NCBI GenBank assembly: GCA_051650105.1
Contig: JBOFIJ010000009.1
Location: forward strand, 124,001 to 188,000
From: CAMWXW01 sp051650105
GTDB taxonomy: Bacteria > Desulfobacterota > Desulfovibrionia > Desulfovibrionales > Desulfovibrionaceae
DNA length: 64,000 nt
Direction: 5' to 3'
Numbering within the stretch: position 1 is the stretch's first letter; every line of letters starts with the position of its first letter. The notes beneath the pieces were generated by a model. That model made no database searches. It had not been told where the DNA came from and saw only the letters and a program-made list of their open reading frames with translations. Positions 26,805-35,955 of the stretch are shown here, one piece after another. Made by a program: the position numbers and the translations under genes.

Positions 26805-27332
26805 ATGAACAATCTCGCTCGTTTAGGTGCTAAAGCTGCAAGAGTAGCAATGTCTGCGATACGTAACCAAGGTACAGATTCAATTCAACAAGGAATGAGC
26901 AGAGGACTATTTACTGGTAAAAAAATAGAACAAAAAGTATCTCAAACAACTAAAGACCGTGTATTAGAAGAAACAAAAAATCATTCAAGTATGACTATGT
27001 TCTTTCGCGGAGAAAAAAGAATTTTTTCCAGACAGGCACGAGAAGGTAGCAAAACAGATATAAGACATTCTAAAGTTACTTCTGGAAATACAAGCAAATT
27101 CTCAAATGATCAACTTTCCACACTAGCACAATCTGCAAAAGAAAGTTATGAAACTTCAAAAAGTACTCCTTCTCAAGGAAAATTAACGCTTTCTCAAGCT
27201 GTTATGTTAAACGCAACAAAAGAAAGCCTTCCTTTGAAAACACAAGCTGCTTTAGCGCGTGCTATAAGAGCATATCATACAAGTTCAGCTTCTATAAAAC
27301 CGTTACAAGACAGAACTGGAAGTGTAGGATAA
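26805..27332 (+). CDS. Small basic polar protein of unknown function (cluster gene 1)
   Basis: A 175-residue, Ser/Thr/Lys/Gln-rich protein with no signal peptide or membrane segment. The N-terminus (MNNLARLGAKAARVAMSAIR) could form an amphipathic helix. A GGGAG site lies eight bases before the ATG at 26805. Near the end it has ALARAIRAYHTSSAS, which loosely resembles the G-x-V-R-S motif of the next two proteins. It is first in a run of three same-strand genes with gaps of 65 and 22 bases. I do not recognise the family; a T3SS-delivered protein is possible, because such effectors often have polar, disordered N-termini, but no chaperone gene is adjacent. Confidence 0.6.
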   Translation: MNNLARLGAKAARVAMSAIRNQGTDSIQQGMSRGLFTGKKIEQKVSQTTKDRVLEETKNHSSMTMFFRGEKRIFSRQAREGSKTDIRHSKVTSGNTSKFSNDQLSTLAQSAKESYETSKSTPSQGKLTLSQAVMLNATKESLPLKTQAALARAIRAYHTSSASIKPLQDRTGSVG

Positions 27333-27397
27333 CAGTACGGTACATACATATATTCATAAACAGTAGCCCTATATACTATTGAGATAGAGAAATAATC

Positions 27398-29056
27398 ATG
27401 ATATCATCAAGACCTTCTTCACCCACATTTTCAGTTAAAAGCACAGATAGCATGGACGATGTCGCCTCTACATCTTCTTCTTCTACTTCTTTTAAATCAA
27501 GAACTGTACGAGTAGTAGAAACAAGCAGTGCTATAGATCTTTGCAAAGGTTTGGCGTGCAATCTTTCTTTAGCCACTCGCTCTCTTTCTTCATCAACGCT
27601 CTTACATAACGTTAATGCTCCTGCTTCTGCACAAACACATTCTAGAGTATCTTTGTTAATGAAAGAACTTGTTGCATTAGTGCAATCATCCCTATCTCAG
27701 ATAGCTCTTGCAAAAGAGGATATGACTCTTCTTAGGAACATTGATCAAAATGCTATTCAAAATGCAACAACAAAATATATCAATTCTAGAGCGACAGCTG
27801 GATATACAGAAAGTCTTATTATCCAAAGCATAGAATCCCACGTGGCAGGATTAAAAGAAGATATCTTAGAGAAACAATCCTCAGTATCTTCAAGAATAGA
27901 ACTTGCCTTAAAATTACTTAATGGGGATATTGTGGGAGAAATTGTAACAAAACAAGAATCACCTCCGTCACCTATACCAATTACAGAACGAAAAGTAGCA
28001 GAAAAACAAACAATAACAGAAAGTAAAGAAACGTCGCCTGGTAGAAAAAAATCGAGAAAAGTACACTATATTGTCACACAGAATAATGGTGCACCCAATC
28101 AAGGATCTCACCCAAGTACGTCAGGCGCCACTGCTTCTCAATCGACAGCACAACAGACTTCTCCTACTAGTACACACACTGCGCAAGGAAATACATCTTC
28201 CTCTCAAATGGAGAAAGAGATGGAAGCATCTCCCATAACAAAGACAAAAAGACAAGTCTTTTCCTTTTTAGATAGAAATACTACTCCAGCTGCTGGCGTT
28301 ATAAGAACTTCTGTAATTACATCTATGAAAAGAGTTGCTTTAGAAAGCCTTGCTTCGAGTATACCAATAATGGCAACTCAACAGAGCAGAGCACAAACTC
28401 AATCGGCATCTGAAATACATGAACATGGTACTCAAACAAATCCATTGCCTTTGGAAGGGCGAGACATTCAATCGACAGCACAACAGCCTTCTCCTACTAG
28501 TACACACACTGCGCAAGGAAATAATACAACAAGTACTGCTTCTCAATCGACAGCACAACAGACTTCTCCTACAACAACGTTCCTAGAAAAAGCAATCCAA
28601 ATAAAAGTAGAAAAGTATCCTCTAAAAGAAATACAAACTAGTATCGTGGAAGAACGTGCACTCACTCCACAACAAGCCATAATAATACCTCAACAGAGTA
28701 TTGCAGAGAATCTAAATAATCAAGCTACTCCCTTGACTGAATCTGCTCCTGTGTATTATGAAAGAAGAATGGAGCCACAAACATCACAAACACAAAAACT
28801 ACCCTTACCAAAAAATAGTACTTTTTATTTTCAAAATTATCGAACCAATGAGTATTTTGGAGGAACGGTACGAACAAGATTATCTAAAAAATTATCTCCA
28901 AATCCTCATTTCACAAAACCCATTATGCATTATCGTGAAGGGACTAAAGCAAATGGAATTGTGCGCAGTGCATACGTAAAGCCCACAATAAGACCACAGC
29001 AACACTATAATTCCCCTGCAACACAAAATGAAGAAGATTCTAAAAAAAGCTCGTAA
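27398..29056 (+). CDS. Low-complexity Ser/Thr/Gln-rich protein of unknown function (cluster gene 2)
   Basis: A 552-residue polar protein, no signal peptide. The first 35 residues are strongly Ser-rich (SRPSSPTFSVKS, STSSSSTSF). A helical region around residues 85-190 (RVSLLMKELVALVQSSLSQI and following) may fold; the rest looks disordered. QSTAQQ(T/P)SPTSTHTAQGN recurs at three places (DNA copies near 28138, 28471 and 28548). The motif G-(V/T/I)-(I/V)-R-(T/S) appears at about residues 300, 489 and 520, the last as ANGIVRSAYVKP. No enzymatic motif is visible. It lies 65 bases after gene 1 and 22 before gene 3. Function unknown. Confidence 0.62.
   Translation: MISSRPSSPTFSVKSTDSMDDVASTSSSSTSFKSRTVRVVETSSAIDLCKGLACNLSLATRSLSSSTLLHNVNAPASAQTHSRVSLLMKELVALVQSSLSQIALAKEDMTLLRNIDQNAIQNATTKYINSRATAGYTESLIIQSIESHVAGLKEDILEKQSSVSSRIELALKLLNGDIVGEIVTKQESPPSPIPITERKVAEKQTITESKETSPGRKKSRKVHYIVTQNNGAPNQGSHPSTSGATASQSTAQQTSPTSTHTAQGNTSSSQMEKEMEASPITKTKRQVFSFLDRNTTPAAGVIRTSVITSMKRVALESLASSIPIMATQQSRAQTQSASEIHEHGTQTNPLPLEGRDIQSTAQQPSPTSTHTAQGNNTTSTASQSTAQQTSPTTTFLEKAIQIKVEKYPLKEIQTSIVEERALTPQQAIIIPQQSIAENLNNQATPLTESAPVYYERRMEPQTSQTQKLPLPKNSTFYFQNYRTNEYFGGTVRTRLSKKLSPNPHFTKPIMHYREGTKANGIVRSAYVKPTIRPQQHYNSPATQNEEDSKKSS
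28131..28580 (+). repeat. Recurring in-frame segment inside cluster gene 2
   Basis: The DNA encoding QSTAQQTSPTSTHTAQGN occurs around 28138-28192 and again around 28471-28525 with one or two changes, and its first half recurs at about 28541-28571. The copies are nearly identical, suggesting recent duplication within the gene. Confidence 0.75.
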
Positions 29057-29078
29057 AATTATATAAAGAAGCATACTT

Positions 29079-30794
29079 ATGAAAAAAATTCCCCAACAAA
29101 CAGCACAAAATACTGGTAGAGTTTCTCCTTCAACAGAAAATACTACCACAGAAAATGCAGCGACTCCTTCTCCACGTTCTGGCAGAGTGAGACGTCTTTC
29201 TCATGCTGATAATCAACAATTAAGTGATTTTGTAGAAGCAAATGCAAATGGGGCTTCTTCTCACTCGTTTGTATCTTCACCAACAGAACAAAACACAGAC
29301 ATAGAGCATACTGCGCATCAGAATCCTTCCAACGATCCCGAAGTTGTACTAGGAGATATCACTTCACTTATAAAAGGAAATCCTCCTTTAGAAACAGATA
29401 AATCTGAAGCAGACCATACAGGAAAACTGCTTGAATCTGCAGGTAAACAACTTGAAAATAATGAAGGGACTCAAGAAGAACAAGCAAGTGCTGCTAAAAA
29501 CGCTCTTTCAGCATTACAAAAACAGCTTGGAAAGACAGGATCTGACAAACCGATATCTGAAGCCCACGCTAAAAAATTAAAATTATTAGAAGAAAGGATA
29601 GACTCTCTAGACGATAAAAAGAAATTAGGCACATGTCTTCTTAATGTTGGCCTTATTATTTTGCAACAACAGCCCATTCCATTAGATAATAAAAGTGCTA
29701 TAGAAGCTAAAAATAAACTTAATGATCTAGAAGATGAATCTCCTGTAGAAGAAACTGATGCACCTGAAGAAAGTAAAGAAGCTGAAGAAACTGATGCACC
29801 TGAAGAAAGTAAAGAAGCTGAAGAAACTGATGCTCCTGAAGAAACTAAAGAAACTGAAGAAACTAATGCTCCTGACGAACTTGATGCTACCTCAGATACA
29901 GATGAAGTGGATGGAACTGGTGCAACTGACGAGATTGAAGGCAATGACGATGATGACGAAGATATTACTATCACTATTGAACAAAATAACAACTGGGATA
30001 ACACAAATCAAGCAGCTTCAGAGAATACAAGAAATACTCAAAATGAAGGACATTTCCCACAAACAGGCACAACGACAGGAGAAGGAGATGGTACAATTGG
30101 TTCAGCAGGAGATACTAACCAGAATCCCATTACACCAGAAACTGCCACAGTAGAAAACGTAGAAACACAAACAGGCACAACAACAGGAGAAGGAACTGGT
30201 ACAGATAACGAAGGGGGAAATGATAGCATATTACTACCTCCAGAAACTCCACCTCCTCCACCAGCACAACCAAAGAAATGGAAGCTAACTCCCATGGATT
30301 CAGCAGGTATTTCACGAACTCGGCAAGTTGGTCCATTTATAAAAAAACAAATACATTTTGGTATTCCGTTATCACAACAAGCAGCAATACTAAATAGCAT
30401 GCCAAAAACAAGCTCTTTTTTAAATAACACTCCACCAATGGACTTAAAAGAAGGGGTTACTCGGTCATCTAGTACGTTTAGTAGATTACCAACAATACAC
30501 AGAAGGACAGATTTCAGTAAAAATACAATGGAACAAGAAAAACCATATGAAACTCCACTATACCAAGAAACAAGAGTAAGCGGTGTTGTACGAAGCTATA
30601 CGGTAAATGCTGGAAACTCATCAGTAGCGAGTAGTCCAACACAAGCTATACCACAAGAGATTCTACAAGAAAATGCTGCAGGAGTGAATACTATTGGACA
30701 AATAGTAAATGATCAAAGAGCTCCTCTAAGTGCTTCTGCAACATTCACAGACAATATAACAAATAATGACGAAGAGAAAAATGATACCGATTAA
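29079..30794 (+). CDS. Acidic low-complexity protein of unknown function (cluster gene 3)
   Basis: A 571-residue polar protein without signal peptide. After a Ser/Thr/Asn-rich start there is a helical segment (about residues 115-220), then a strongly acidic block with a 15-residue repeat, (E)ETDAPEESKEAE, at 29748-29880, then QTGTTTGEG twice, a Pro run (PPETPPPPPAQ) and a basic C-terminal part. The C-terminal part contains KEGVTRSSSTF (about residue 459) and VSGVVRSYTVNAG (about residue 502), resembling the motifs of gene 2. No catalytic pattern is seen. Acidic-repeat and proline-rich composition is common in secreted or surface proteins of intracellular bacteria, but that is only suggestive. 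Confidence 0.62.
   Translation: MKKIPQQTAQNTGRVSPSTENTTTENAATPSPRSGRVRRLSHADNQQLSDFVEANANGASSHSFVSSPTEQNTDIEHTAHQNPSNDPEVVLGDITSLIKGNPPLETDKSEADHTGKLLESAGKQLENNEGTQEEQASAAKNALSALQKQLGKTGSDKPISEAHAKKLKLLEERIDSLDDKKKLGTCLLNVGLIILQQQPIPLDNKSAIEAKNKLNDLEDESPVEETDAPEESKEAEETDAPEESKEAEETDAPEETKETEETNAPDELDATSDTDEVDGTGATDEIEGNDDDDEDITITIEQNNNWDNTNQAASENTRNTQNEGHFPQTGTTTGEGDGTIGSAGDTNQNPITPETATVENVETQTGTTTGEGTGTDNEGGNDSILLPPETPPPPPAQPKKWKLTPMDSAGISRTRQVGPFIKKQIHFGIPLSQQAAILNSMPKTSSFLNNTPPMDLKEGVTRSSSTFSRLPTIHRRTDFSKNTMEQEKPYETPLYQETRVSGVVRSYTVNAGNSSVASSPTQAIPQEILQENAAGVNTIGQIVNDQRAPLSASATFTDNITNNDEEKNDTD
29748..29880 (+). repeat. 45-bp tandem repeat encoding acidic block
   Basis: About three units of 45 bases encode EETDAPEESKEA-type 15-residue repeats; the first two are almost identical, the third and a partial fourth have drifted. 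The same DNA read in another plus frame gives a Lys/Leu-rich open frame, which I regard as a shadow of the repeat. Confidence 0.85.
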
Positions 30795-30830
30795 AAAAGA
30801 GAAATAACGAGTTTCCCTTATATTCCAATA

Positions 30831-31529
30831 TTAATCTTTTCGCACTCCCAATATTCTTAGTAAATAAATAAATAAATTGATGAAATCAAGATATAGCGTT
30901 AACGCACCCATAATAACGCCTTTTTGTAAAAGTTCAGGAGAATCTGAAGGCGCTCCGCGAGAAAACTCCTTCAATTTTTGAGTATCGTATGCGGTTAATC
31001 CTAAAAAGATAAAAACGCCTAAATAACTTATAGCAAAATATAATGCTGAACTTTGTAAAAAGATATTAACAATACTGGCAATAATAACTCCCACAAGTCC
31101 CATTATTAAGAAACTACCAAAAGAAGTTAAATCTTTCTTCGTATACATACCATATAAGGACATAGCTCCAAACATGCCAGCTGTTATAACAAATACCCCT
31201 ACAACAGAAGAAGCCGTGTACATATACATAAGAGGAGCAAAGGTAATACCATTTAAAGCACTATACGTAATAAAAATTGCTGTAGCATTACGAGCTGAAA
31301 GTTTTTGTATCTTCCCTATAAAGTAAAAGACAAGTCCCAGCTCAACAAACAATAAAAGCATTACTGCTGTTGGGGAAATTATACTAACCAAACCTGAAGA
31401 AATCATAAAAAAAGAACAAATAGCGGTTAAGAAAAGCCCTACAGTCATCCACCTATACACTCCGCGCATATAGATATTTGAGGAAACAAGATCTCTATCC
31501 TCAACAGACTCACGATATTGTGTATTCAT
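30831..31529 (-). CDS. Bax inhibitor-1/YccA family membrane protein
   Basis: A 232-residue protein with about seven membrane segments and the family features LNGITFAPLMYMYT in the middle and the C-terminal LTAYDTQKLKEF followed by TLYLDFINLFIYLLRILG. Members such as E. coli YbhL/YccA are inner-membrane proteins; YccA modulates the protease FtsH and others leak calcium, but the role here is unknown. Start chosen at 31529 because AAAGGAG lies eight bases upstream; the frame is open to 31640 but that extension is not family-like. It is convergent with the polar protein cluster. Confidence 0.9.
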   Translation of the reverse strand: MNTQYRESVEDRDLVSSNIYMRGVYRWMTVGLFLTAICSFFMISSGLVSIISPTAVMLLLFVELGLVFYFIGKIQKLSARNATAIFITYSALNGITFAPLMYMYTASSVVGVFVITAGMFGAMSLYGMYTKKDLTSFGSFLIMGLVGVIIASIVNIFLQSSALYFAISYLGVFIFLGLTAYDTQKLKEFSRGAPSDSPELLQKGVIMGALTLYLDFINLFIYLLRILGVRKD

Positions 31530-31731
31530 AATTATATCTCCTTTGAAAGACAATAGACAATCACATATTCTTATTATAGAATAAAAAATATATCTACACA
31601 AGATTTTTACTATAAAAAGAAAACATAATAAAACTGTCACGCAAAAGCTATACCATATTTTTGAAAAAATATATATCTATAAAAATAAATACTGCTACTA
31701 AATATAACGACTTAATATCTATATTATTATT

Positions 31732-31760
31732 TTGACTTCATCACAAATATCGTATATACT
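31732..31760 (+). promoter_or_regulatory. Sigma70-type promoter for uppP
   Basis: TTGACT (31732-31737) and TATACT (31755-31760) separated by 17 bases; predicted start near 31767, about 50 bases before the uppP ATG. Confidence 0.65.
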
Positions 31761-31818
31761 TCGAAAATGCGTTATGAAGGGAATTATTGTTTGCATATAA
31801 TAAAATGGATGCATAGTT

Positions 31819-32616
31819 ATGAAATTATTGGACGCCATTATTCTTGGTATAATTGAAGGCTTAACAGAATTTCTTCCAGTATCCTCTTCTGGACATCTTC
31901 TCCTAACAAGTACACTATTAGCCATTAATGAGAATTCTCAGCAAAACTTCTCTGTCTTTACCCAACTTGGAGCCGTTTTTGCCCTTTGTATATATTATAG
32001 GAAAGACATCATCTCTCTTTTATCTTTTTCCCCTTTCCAAAAAAGTAAACCTTTTTCTAGTGTACATGGAATTCTTCTTTTCTCAATAGCCACACTACCA
32101 GCAGTATTATTAGGTTTTATTCTAAAATCTACAATAGATTCTCTATTTACAGGACAAAGTATAGCTCTTTTTCTCATTATAGGTTCTTTCTTCATTCTTA
32201 TCACCGAAAGTATCAAAAAAAATATCACTGTACGATACACAACACTAGATGATATTCCAATAAAAATAGCGTTTTACACTGGTTGTTTTCAATGCTTGGC
32301 CTTATTTCCAGGTTTTTCTCGTTCTGCAGCAACAATAATGGGAGCTATTCTTTTAGGAAATAGTAGAGCTATCGCAACAAAATTTTCTTTCTTGCTCTCT
32401 ATTCCTATTATTATTGGAGCATCTGTTTTACAACTTATCACAATGCCTTCCTTTGCAGAAAATGAATTGTTTTTCTTGTCTATCAGTCTGGTTATTGCTT
32501 TTATTGTTTCTTACTATACCATTCCAATAATAATCCCATTGCTTTCAAGAATATCGTTCATCCCATTTGCATTTTATAGAATATTTCTTGCAATTTCATT
32601 TTTACTTCTCATGTAA
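31819..32616 (+). CDS. uppP: Undecaprenyl-diphosphatase UppP (BacA)
   Basis: Membrane phosphatase that turns undecaprenyl diphosphate into the monophosphate carrier used for peptidoglycan and O-antigen precursors. The 265 residues carry both catalytic signatures: GIIEGLTEFLPVSSSGHLLL near residue 10 and FPGFSRSAATIMGAILLG near residue 170, within about eight hydrophobic segments. A strong promoter precedes it. It is probably the first gene of a short run with the small envelope proteins downstream. Confidence 0.95.
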   Translation: MKLLDAIILGIIEGLTEFLPVSSSGHLLLTSTLLAINENSQQNFSVFTQLGAVFALCIYYRKDIISLLSFSPFQKSKPFSSVHGILLFSIATLPAVLLGFILKSTIDSLFTGQSIALFLIIGSFFILITESIKKNITVRYTTLDDIPIKIAFYTGCFQCLALFPGFSRSAATIMGAILLGNSRAIATKFSFLLSIPIIIGASVLQLITMPSFAENELFFLSISLVIAFIVSYYTIPIIIPLLSRISFIPFAFYRIFLAISFLLLM

Positions 32617-32720
32617 GTATGATAAAATGGTACTTCTTTTGCATACACTACACAAGAAGAATAACATCCATAATGTTATTATACATATCGTGGAATAATT
32701 TCATAGTTTTTGGAGATTTA

Positions 32721-33476
32721 ATGAATCCCTCTTCAAACAAATACACTTTAATCTTAATTAAAGATTATGCCAATTTAAATCAAATAAAGCTCTCTCCAAC
32801 GTCGTTTTGGACTTTTGTTTCTTTTGCATTATTATTTTGTATAATAAGTATCTTTTCAATGATAGTTGCACTTTTCTTGTGGTTTACATCAAAAAATATA
32901 CTTATTGAACATAAAGAATTGCAGCAAAAATATGCACAAGCTCAAATTTCTTTAGAACGACTTTTGGTCTTAAAAAAAATAACAAATCAAAATAATGCTC
33001 TCAATAATATTTCCCCTGAGATGAACAGTGAAACTCTTCCACAAGAAAAAAGAGTGAATACAAAAAGTGAAATAAATGCAAAAGAGCAAAAGAAGAAAAT
33101 AGAAAAAAAACTTCCACTTTTAGGGAAAAGAAATTTTAAACAGAAGGTTCTCATATCCTCCAAAATTTTCTCAATAACGCAAGCAAAAATTATTTCCTCA
33201 CAAGATACACTCCTTCTTGAAGCAAGATTAAACAACAATATAGGAAAACAAAAATCTGGCACATTACTTTATTATATTACAACAAAAAACGGTAAACGAT
33301 ACAATATTCCTGCACAAAGAAAAGCCAGAACATATTCTTTCGTTTCCTATAAAACAATTATGACAGAACTCCCGTACCCTAGTAAAATAGATGGAAACTC
33401 TGTGGCTTCACTAGGCATTGAAGTTATTGAAAATAGCACAGTATTGTACAGAATAGAATTCATCTTTCAGGAATAA
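32721..33476 (+). CDS. Single-pass membrane protein of unknown function
   Basis: A 251-residue protein. A short polar N-terminus is followed by one long hydrophobic segment (about residues 32-58, WTFVSFALLFCIISIFSMIV), a probable coiled coil (LIEHKELQQKYAQAQISLER), a Lys-rich linker, and a C-terminal beta-rich domain (from about residue 155) containing NGKRYNIPAQRKARTYSF. This layout resembles an envelope protein with a periplasmic domain. The start at 32721 has GGAG six bases upstream; the frame extends to 32619 without a better site. Family not recognised. It lies about 100 bases after uppP and 16 before a small exported protein. Confidence 0.7.
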   Translation: MNPSSNKYTLILIKDYANLNQIKLSPTSFWTFVSFALLFCIISIFSMIVALFLWFTSKNILIEHKELQQKYAQAQISLERLLVLKKITNQNNALNNISPEMNSETLPQEKRVNTKSEINAKEQKKKIEKKLPLLGKRNFKQKVLISSKIFSITQAKIISSQDTLLLEARLNNNIGKQKSGTLLYYITTKNGKRYNIPAQRKARTYSFVSYKTIMTELPYPSKIDGNSVASLGIEVIENSTVLYRIEFIFQE

Positions 33477-33492
33477 TACAAAAACACATACA

Positions 33493-33747
33493 ATGAAAAA
33501 AATCTTACTCTATATACTATTTCTCTCTTTTATTACAGCTTCTGTAGAAGAAAAAACACAGCCAAAAATATTTATTATTAAAGAGGAAAAAACGGGTACC
33601 CTCATCATGGGAACACAATCAAAAGAAAAAGAGGATATAGAAAAGAATACTCCGTTCTATACTCCTCATATAATACTCCCAATAAAAAATACGAAGCCTC
33701 CAAGACCACCAGAGCCAAGATCTACACAGAATCCATCACAAAAATAA
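33493..33747 (+). CDS. Small exported protein of unknown function
   Basis: 84 residues with a short signal peptide (residues 1-18, KKILLYILFLSFITAS), a Lys/Glu-rich middle and a proline-rich tail (KPPRPPEPRS). No family is recognised. It starts 16 bases after the preceding membrane protein gene and probably shares its transcript. Its last 26 bases overlap the convergent lipoprotein gene, which is unusual but tolerable. Confidence 0.55.
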   Translation: MKKILLYILFLSFITASVEEKTQPKIFIIKEEKTGTLIMGTQSKEKEDIEKNTPFYTPHIILPIKNTKPPRPPEPRSTQNPSQK

Positions 33748-34465
33748 ATGGTACTGGCCCTAAATAACGGGTAATATATCGAATCTCTTGCTTTTTCTTC
33801 TTAATCTTTCCTGCAACACGGGAATTCTCTTTCTTTTTCCAATTGATGGAATCCACAAATTCTCTATTTTGTGTTTCCTCTCCTTTCCATAAAATATTCC
33901 AATCTGCTCCGCCAATAAAATACAATTTTGATGCTTCTTTAGAGAACTGAGCCAAAGAAGACATAGCAACAGCAACAACACGGTACTCAATAATTTCATC
34001 TACAGAAAAAATCGGTTGTGCTAAAAATAAAAAAGCATCTTTGTTATCAACAGGTAAGAACATAGCCTTTTGTTGTAAACTAAGCCCTGTAACTTTGACA
34101 TCAATAAGTGGATCAAAATTAACCTGTTTAAATAATCCCTCTGGTTGAGAATAAAAAATACCACCCTGTTTACCAATAACAGCAACACCTTGTATCCAAG
34201 GGAATTGACTAACTATATTTTGTAACCACTCCTCATAACTTATTTTATCATTCACCTCTAAAAATATAGTTAACTCTGAAAGTTTCTCATTCACTGGTCT
34301 TATTGCTTCAGAAAAAGCTATTGCCTTTGCTGAAACATGTGTTGCTCTCATATTTATCTGGGGAGGAGGATCAATATACTCATAGTAAAACTGCTTCATA
34401 CGCACTTTAGCAGTACAAGATAACATAAATACTACTGCCATAACTATAATAATAAAATGACGCAT
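33722..34465 (-). CDS. Putative lipoprotein of unknown function
   Basis: A 247-residue protein with a lipoprotein signal and lipobox MLSC (Cys17). The middle region (WIQGVAVIGKQGGIFYSQPE, then PLIDVKVTGLSLQQKAMFLP and FLFLAQPIFS) resembles a sensor-type PAS/Cache fold as in other deltaproteobacterial lipoproteins, but I cannot assign a family. Start chosen at 34465 with GGAG upstream. It begins 13 bases after the hslU stop and is probably its operon partner, though no functional link is evident. Confidence 0.7.
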   Translation of the reverse strand: MRHFIIIVMAVVFMLSCTAKVRMKQFYYEYIDPPPQINMRATHVSAKAIAFSEAIRPVNEKLSELTIFLEVNDKISYEEWLQNIVSQFPWIQGVAVIGKQGGIFYSQPEGLFKQVNFDPLIDVKVTGLSLQQKAMFLPVDNKDAFLFLAQPIFSVDEIIEYRVVAVAMSSLAQFSKEASKLYFIGGADWNILWKGEETQNREFVDSINWKKKENSRVAGKIKKKKQEIRYITRYLGPVPFIFVMDSV

Positions 34466-34478
34466 ACTACTCCACAAT

Positions 34479-35792
34479 TTATAATATATACTTTGTCAAA
34501 TTCTGGCTACTACTAATATCTTCCAAGTGCTTTTTAACATACTCAATATCAATGCATATTTCTTTATCAATACTTTCTGGGGCATTATATGATATTTCAG
34601 TGAGTATTTTTTCCATGATTGTATATAATCTTCTTGCACCTATATTTTCATTTTCAGAATTTACGAATTCAGTAAAAAAAGCAATTTCATGAAGTGCTTC
34701 ATCTGTAAAGGATAATATAACACCTTCTGTTTCTAAAAGAGCACTATATTGTTTTATTAACGCATTATTTGGTTCAGTCAATATTCTATAAAAATCATCT
34801 TTTTTAAGAATATCTAGTTTAACTTGAATGGGAAATCTACCCTGTAATTCCGGAATAAGATCAGAAGGCTTTGCAGAATGAAAAGCTCCTGCCGCAATAA
34901 AAAGAATGTGATCTGTTTTAATCATTCCATACTTTGTATTTACCGTAGAACCTTCAACAATAGGCAAAAGATCTCTTTGAACACCCTCTCTTGAGACTTC
35001 TCCTCTTGGAGAATGCTGATTACCAGAACATACTTTGTCAATTTCATCAATAAAAACAATTCCAACTTTTTCAACACGATATTTTGCTATTTCAACAATA
35101 ACCTGCTCATCAAGCATAGAATTAATTTCCTCATTAAGAAGCACATTCCATGCTTTCTCAACGGTCATTTTTCTTTTTTTCTTATTCTGAGGAAAAACTT
35201 TGCCTAACAGATCTTGCATTTGGTTACCAACATGTTCCATTCCAGGAACAAGAAGCATATCAATATTTTGAGAAGATGGTTCTGAAACTTCAATTTCTAT
35301 TTCTTTTAAACGTAAAGAACCATTCTTCCACATAGTTCTCATCTTTTCTCTTGTTTCAAGAGACGATTCAGAAAGATTATGAGAAGGCAATAAAATATCT
35401 AATAGTCGCTCTTCTGCAAAGGAGATAGCCATCTCCTTTACCTTTTCTGTCTCTTCTTTTCTAACAGATCTCACAGCTATTTCCATAAGATCTCGTATAA
35501 TAGATTCCACATCTCTTCCAACATACCCTACTTCTGTGAATTTTGTTGCTTCAACTTTAATAAATGGAGAGGAAGATAATTTAGCTAACCTTCGTGCAAT
35601 TTCCGTCTTACCAACCCCTGTCGACCCTATCATAATAATATTTTTTGGACTAACTTCATCACACAATGCTTCAGAAAGCTTTTGTGTACGCCACCTATTA
35701 CGCATTGCTATTGCAACCATTTTCTTTGCTTTATCTTGTCCAATAATAAATTTATCTAATTCTCTAACAATCTCTTTTGGAGTAAGTTCCAT
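34479..35792 (-). CDS. hslU: ATP-dependent protease ATPase subunit HslU
   Basis: Hexameric AAA+ unfoldase that feeds substrates into the HslV peptidase. The N-terminus (LTPKEIVRELDKFIIGQDKAK), Walker A GSTGVGKTEIARRLAKL, pore-loop region FTEVGYVGRDVESIIRDL, Walker B VGIVFIDEIDKVC and sensor motif GAFHSAKPSDLIPELQGRFP are intact. The extreme C-terminus (LTKYIL) keeps the tail that inserts into HslV, so a partner should exist. hslV is not adjacent here, although the pair is usually contiguous; the upstream neighbour is a divergent glycosyltransferase gene. Start at 35792 (437 residues) has GGAG six bases upstream. Confidence 0.95.
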   Translation of the reverse strand: MELTPKEIVRELDKFIIGQDKAKKMVAIAMRNRWRTQKLSEALCDEVSPKNIIMIGSTGVGKTEIARRLAKLSSSPFIKVEATKFTEVGYVGRDVESIIRDLMEIAVRSVRKEETEKVKEMAISFAEERLLDILLPSHNLSESSLETREKMRTMWKNGSLRLKEIEIEVSEPSSQNIDMLLVPGMEHVGNQMQDLLGKVFPQNKKKRKMTVEKAWNVLLNEEINSMLDEQVIVEIAKYRVEKVGIVFIDEIDKVCSGNQHSPRGEVSREGVQRDLLPIVEGSTVNTKYGMIKTDHILFIAAGAFHSAKPSDLIPELQGRFPIQVKLDILKKDDFYRILTEPNNALIKQYSALLETEGVILSFTDEALHEIAFFTEFVNSENENIGARRLYTIMEKILTEISYNAPESIDKEICIDIEYVKKHLEDISSSQNLTKYIL

Positions 35793-35906
35793 AATACGCT
35801 CCGCCTTTGTAGCATTATGCACAATGAATAAAAGGAAGTCAAGATAACACTCTTCACAATATCTACAAAAGAAATTGTTTTACAAAATACTAATTATTTA
35901 CTATAC

Positions 35907-35935
35907 TTGACAGGGATACTTTTCAAAATTATCTT
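35907..35935 (+). promoter_or_regulatory. Sigma70-type promoter for the glycosyltransferase-lpxI-thiM run
   Basis: TTGACA (35907-35912) and TATCTT (35930-35935) separated by 17 bases; predicted start near 35943. The leader then contains AAGGGAAG immediately before the ATG at 35956. Confidence 0.65.
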
Positions 35936-35955
35936 TTCATCTATTAAGGGAAGAA

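Noticed and set aside
29471..30004. Long Ser/Val-rich open frame on the minus strand
   Set aside because: Antisense shadow of the acidic repeat gene; no ribosome site and extreme composition.
29758..30153. Lys/Leu-rich open frame (MHLKKVKKLKKL...)
   Set aside because: It is the same 45-bp acidic repeat read in another frame; the main frame has a continuous 571-residue protein.
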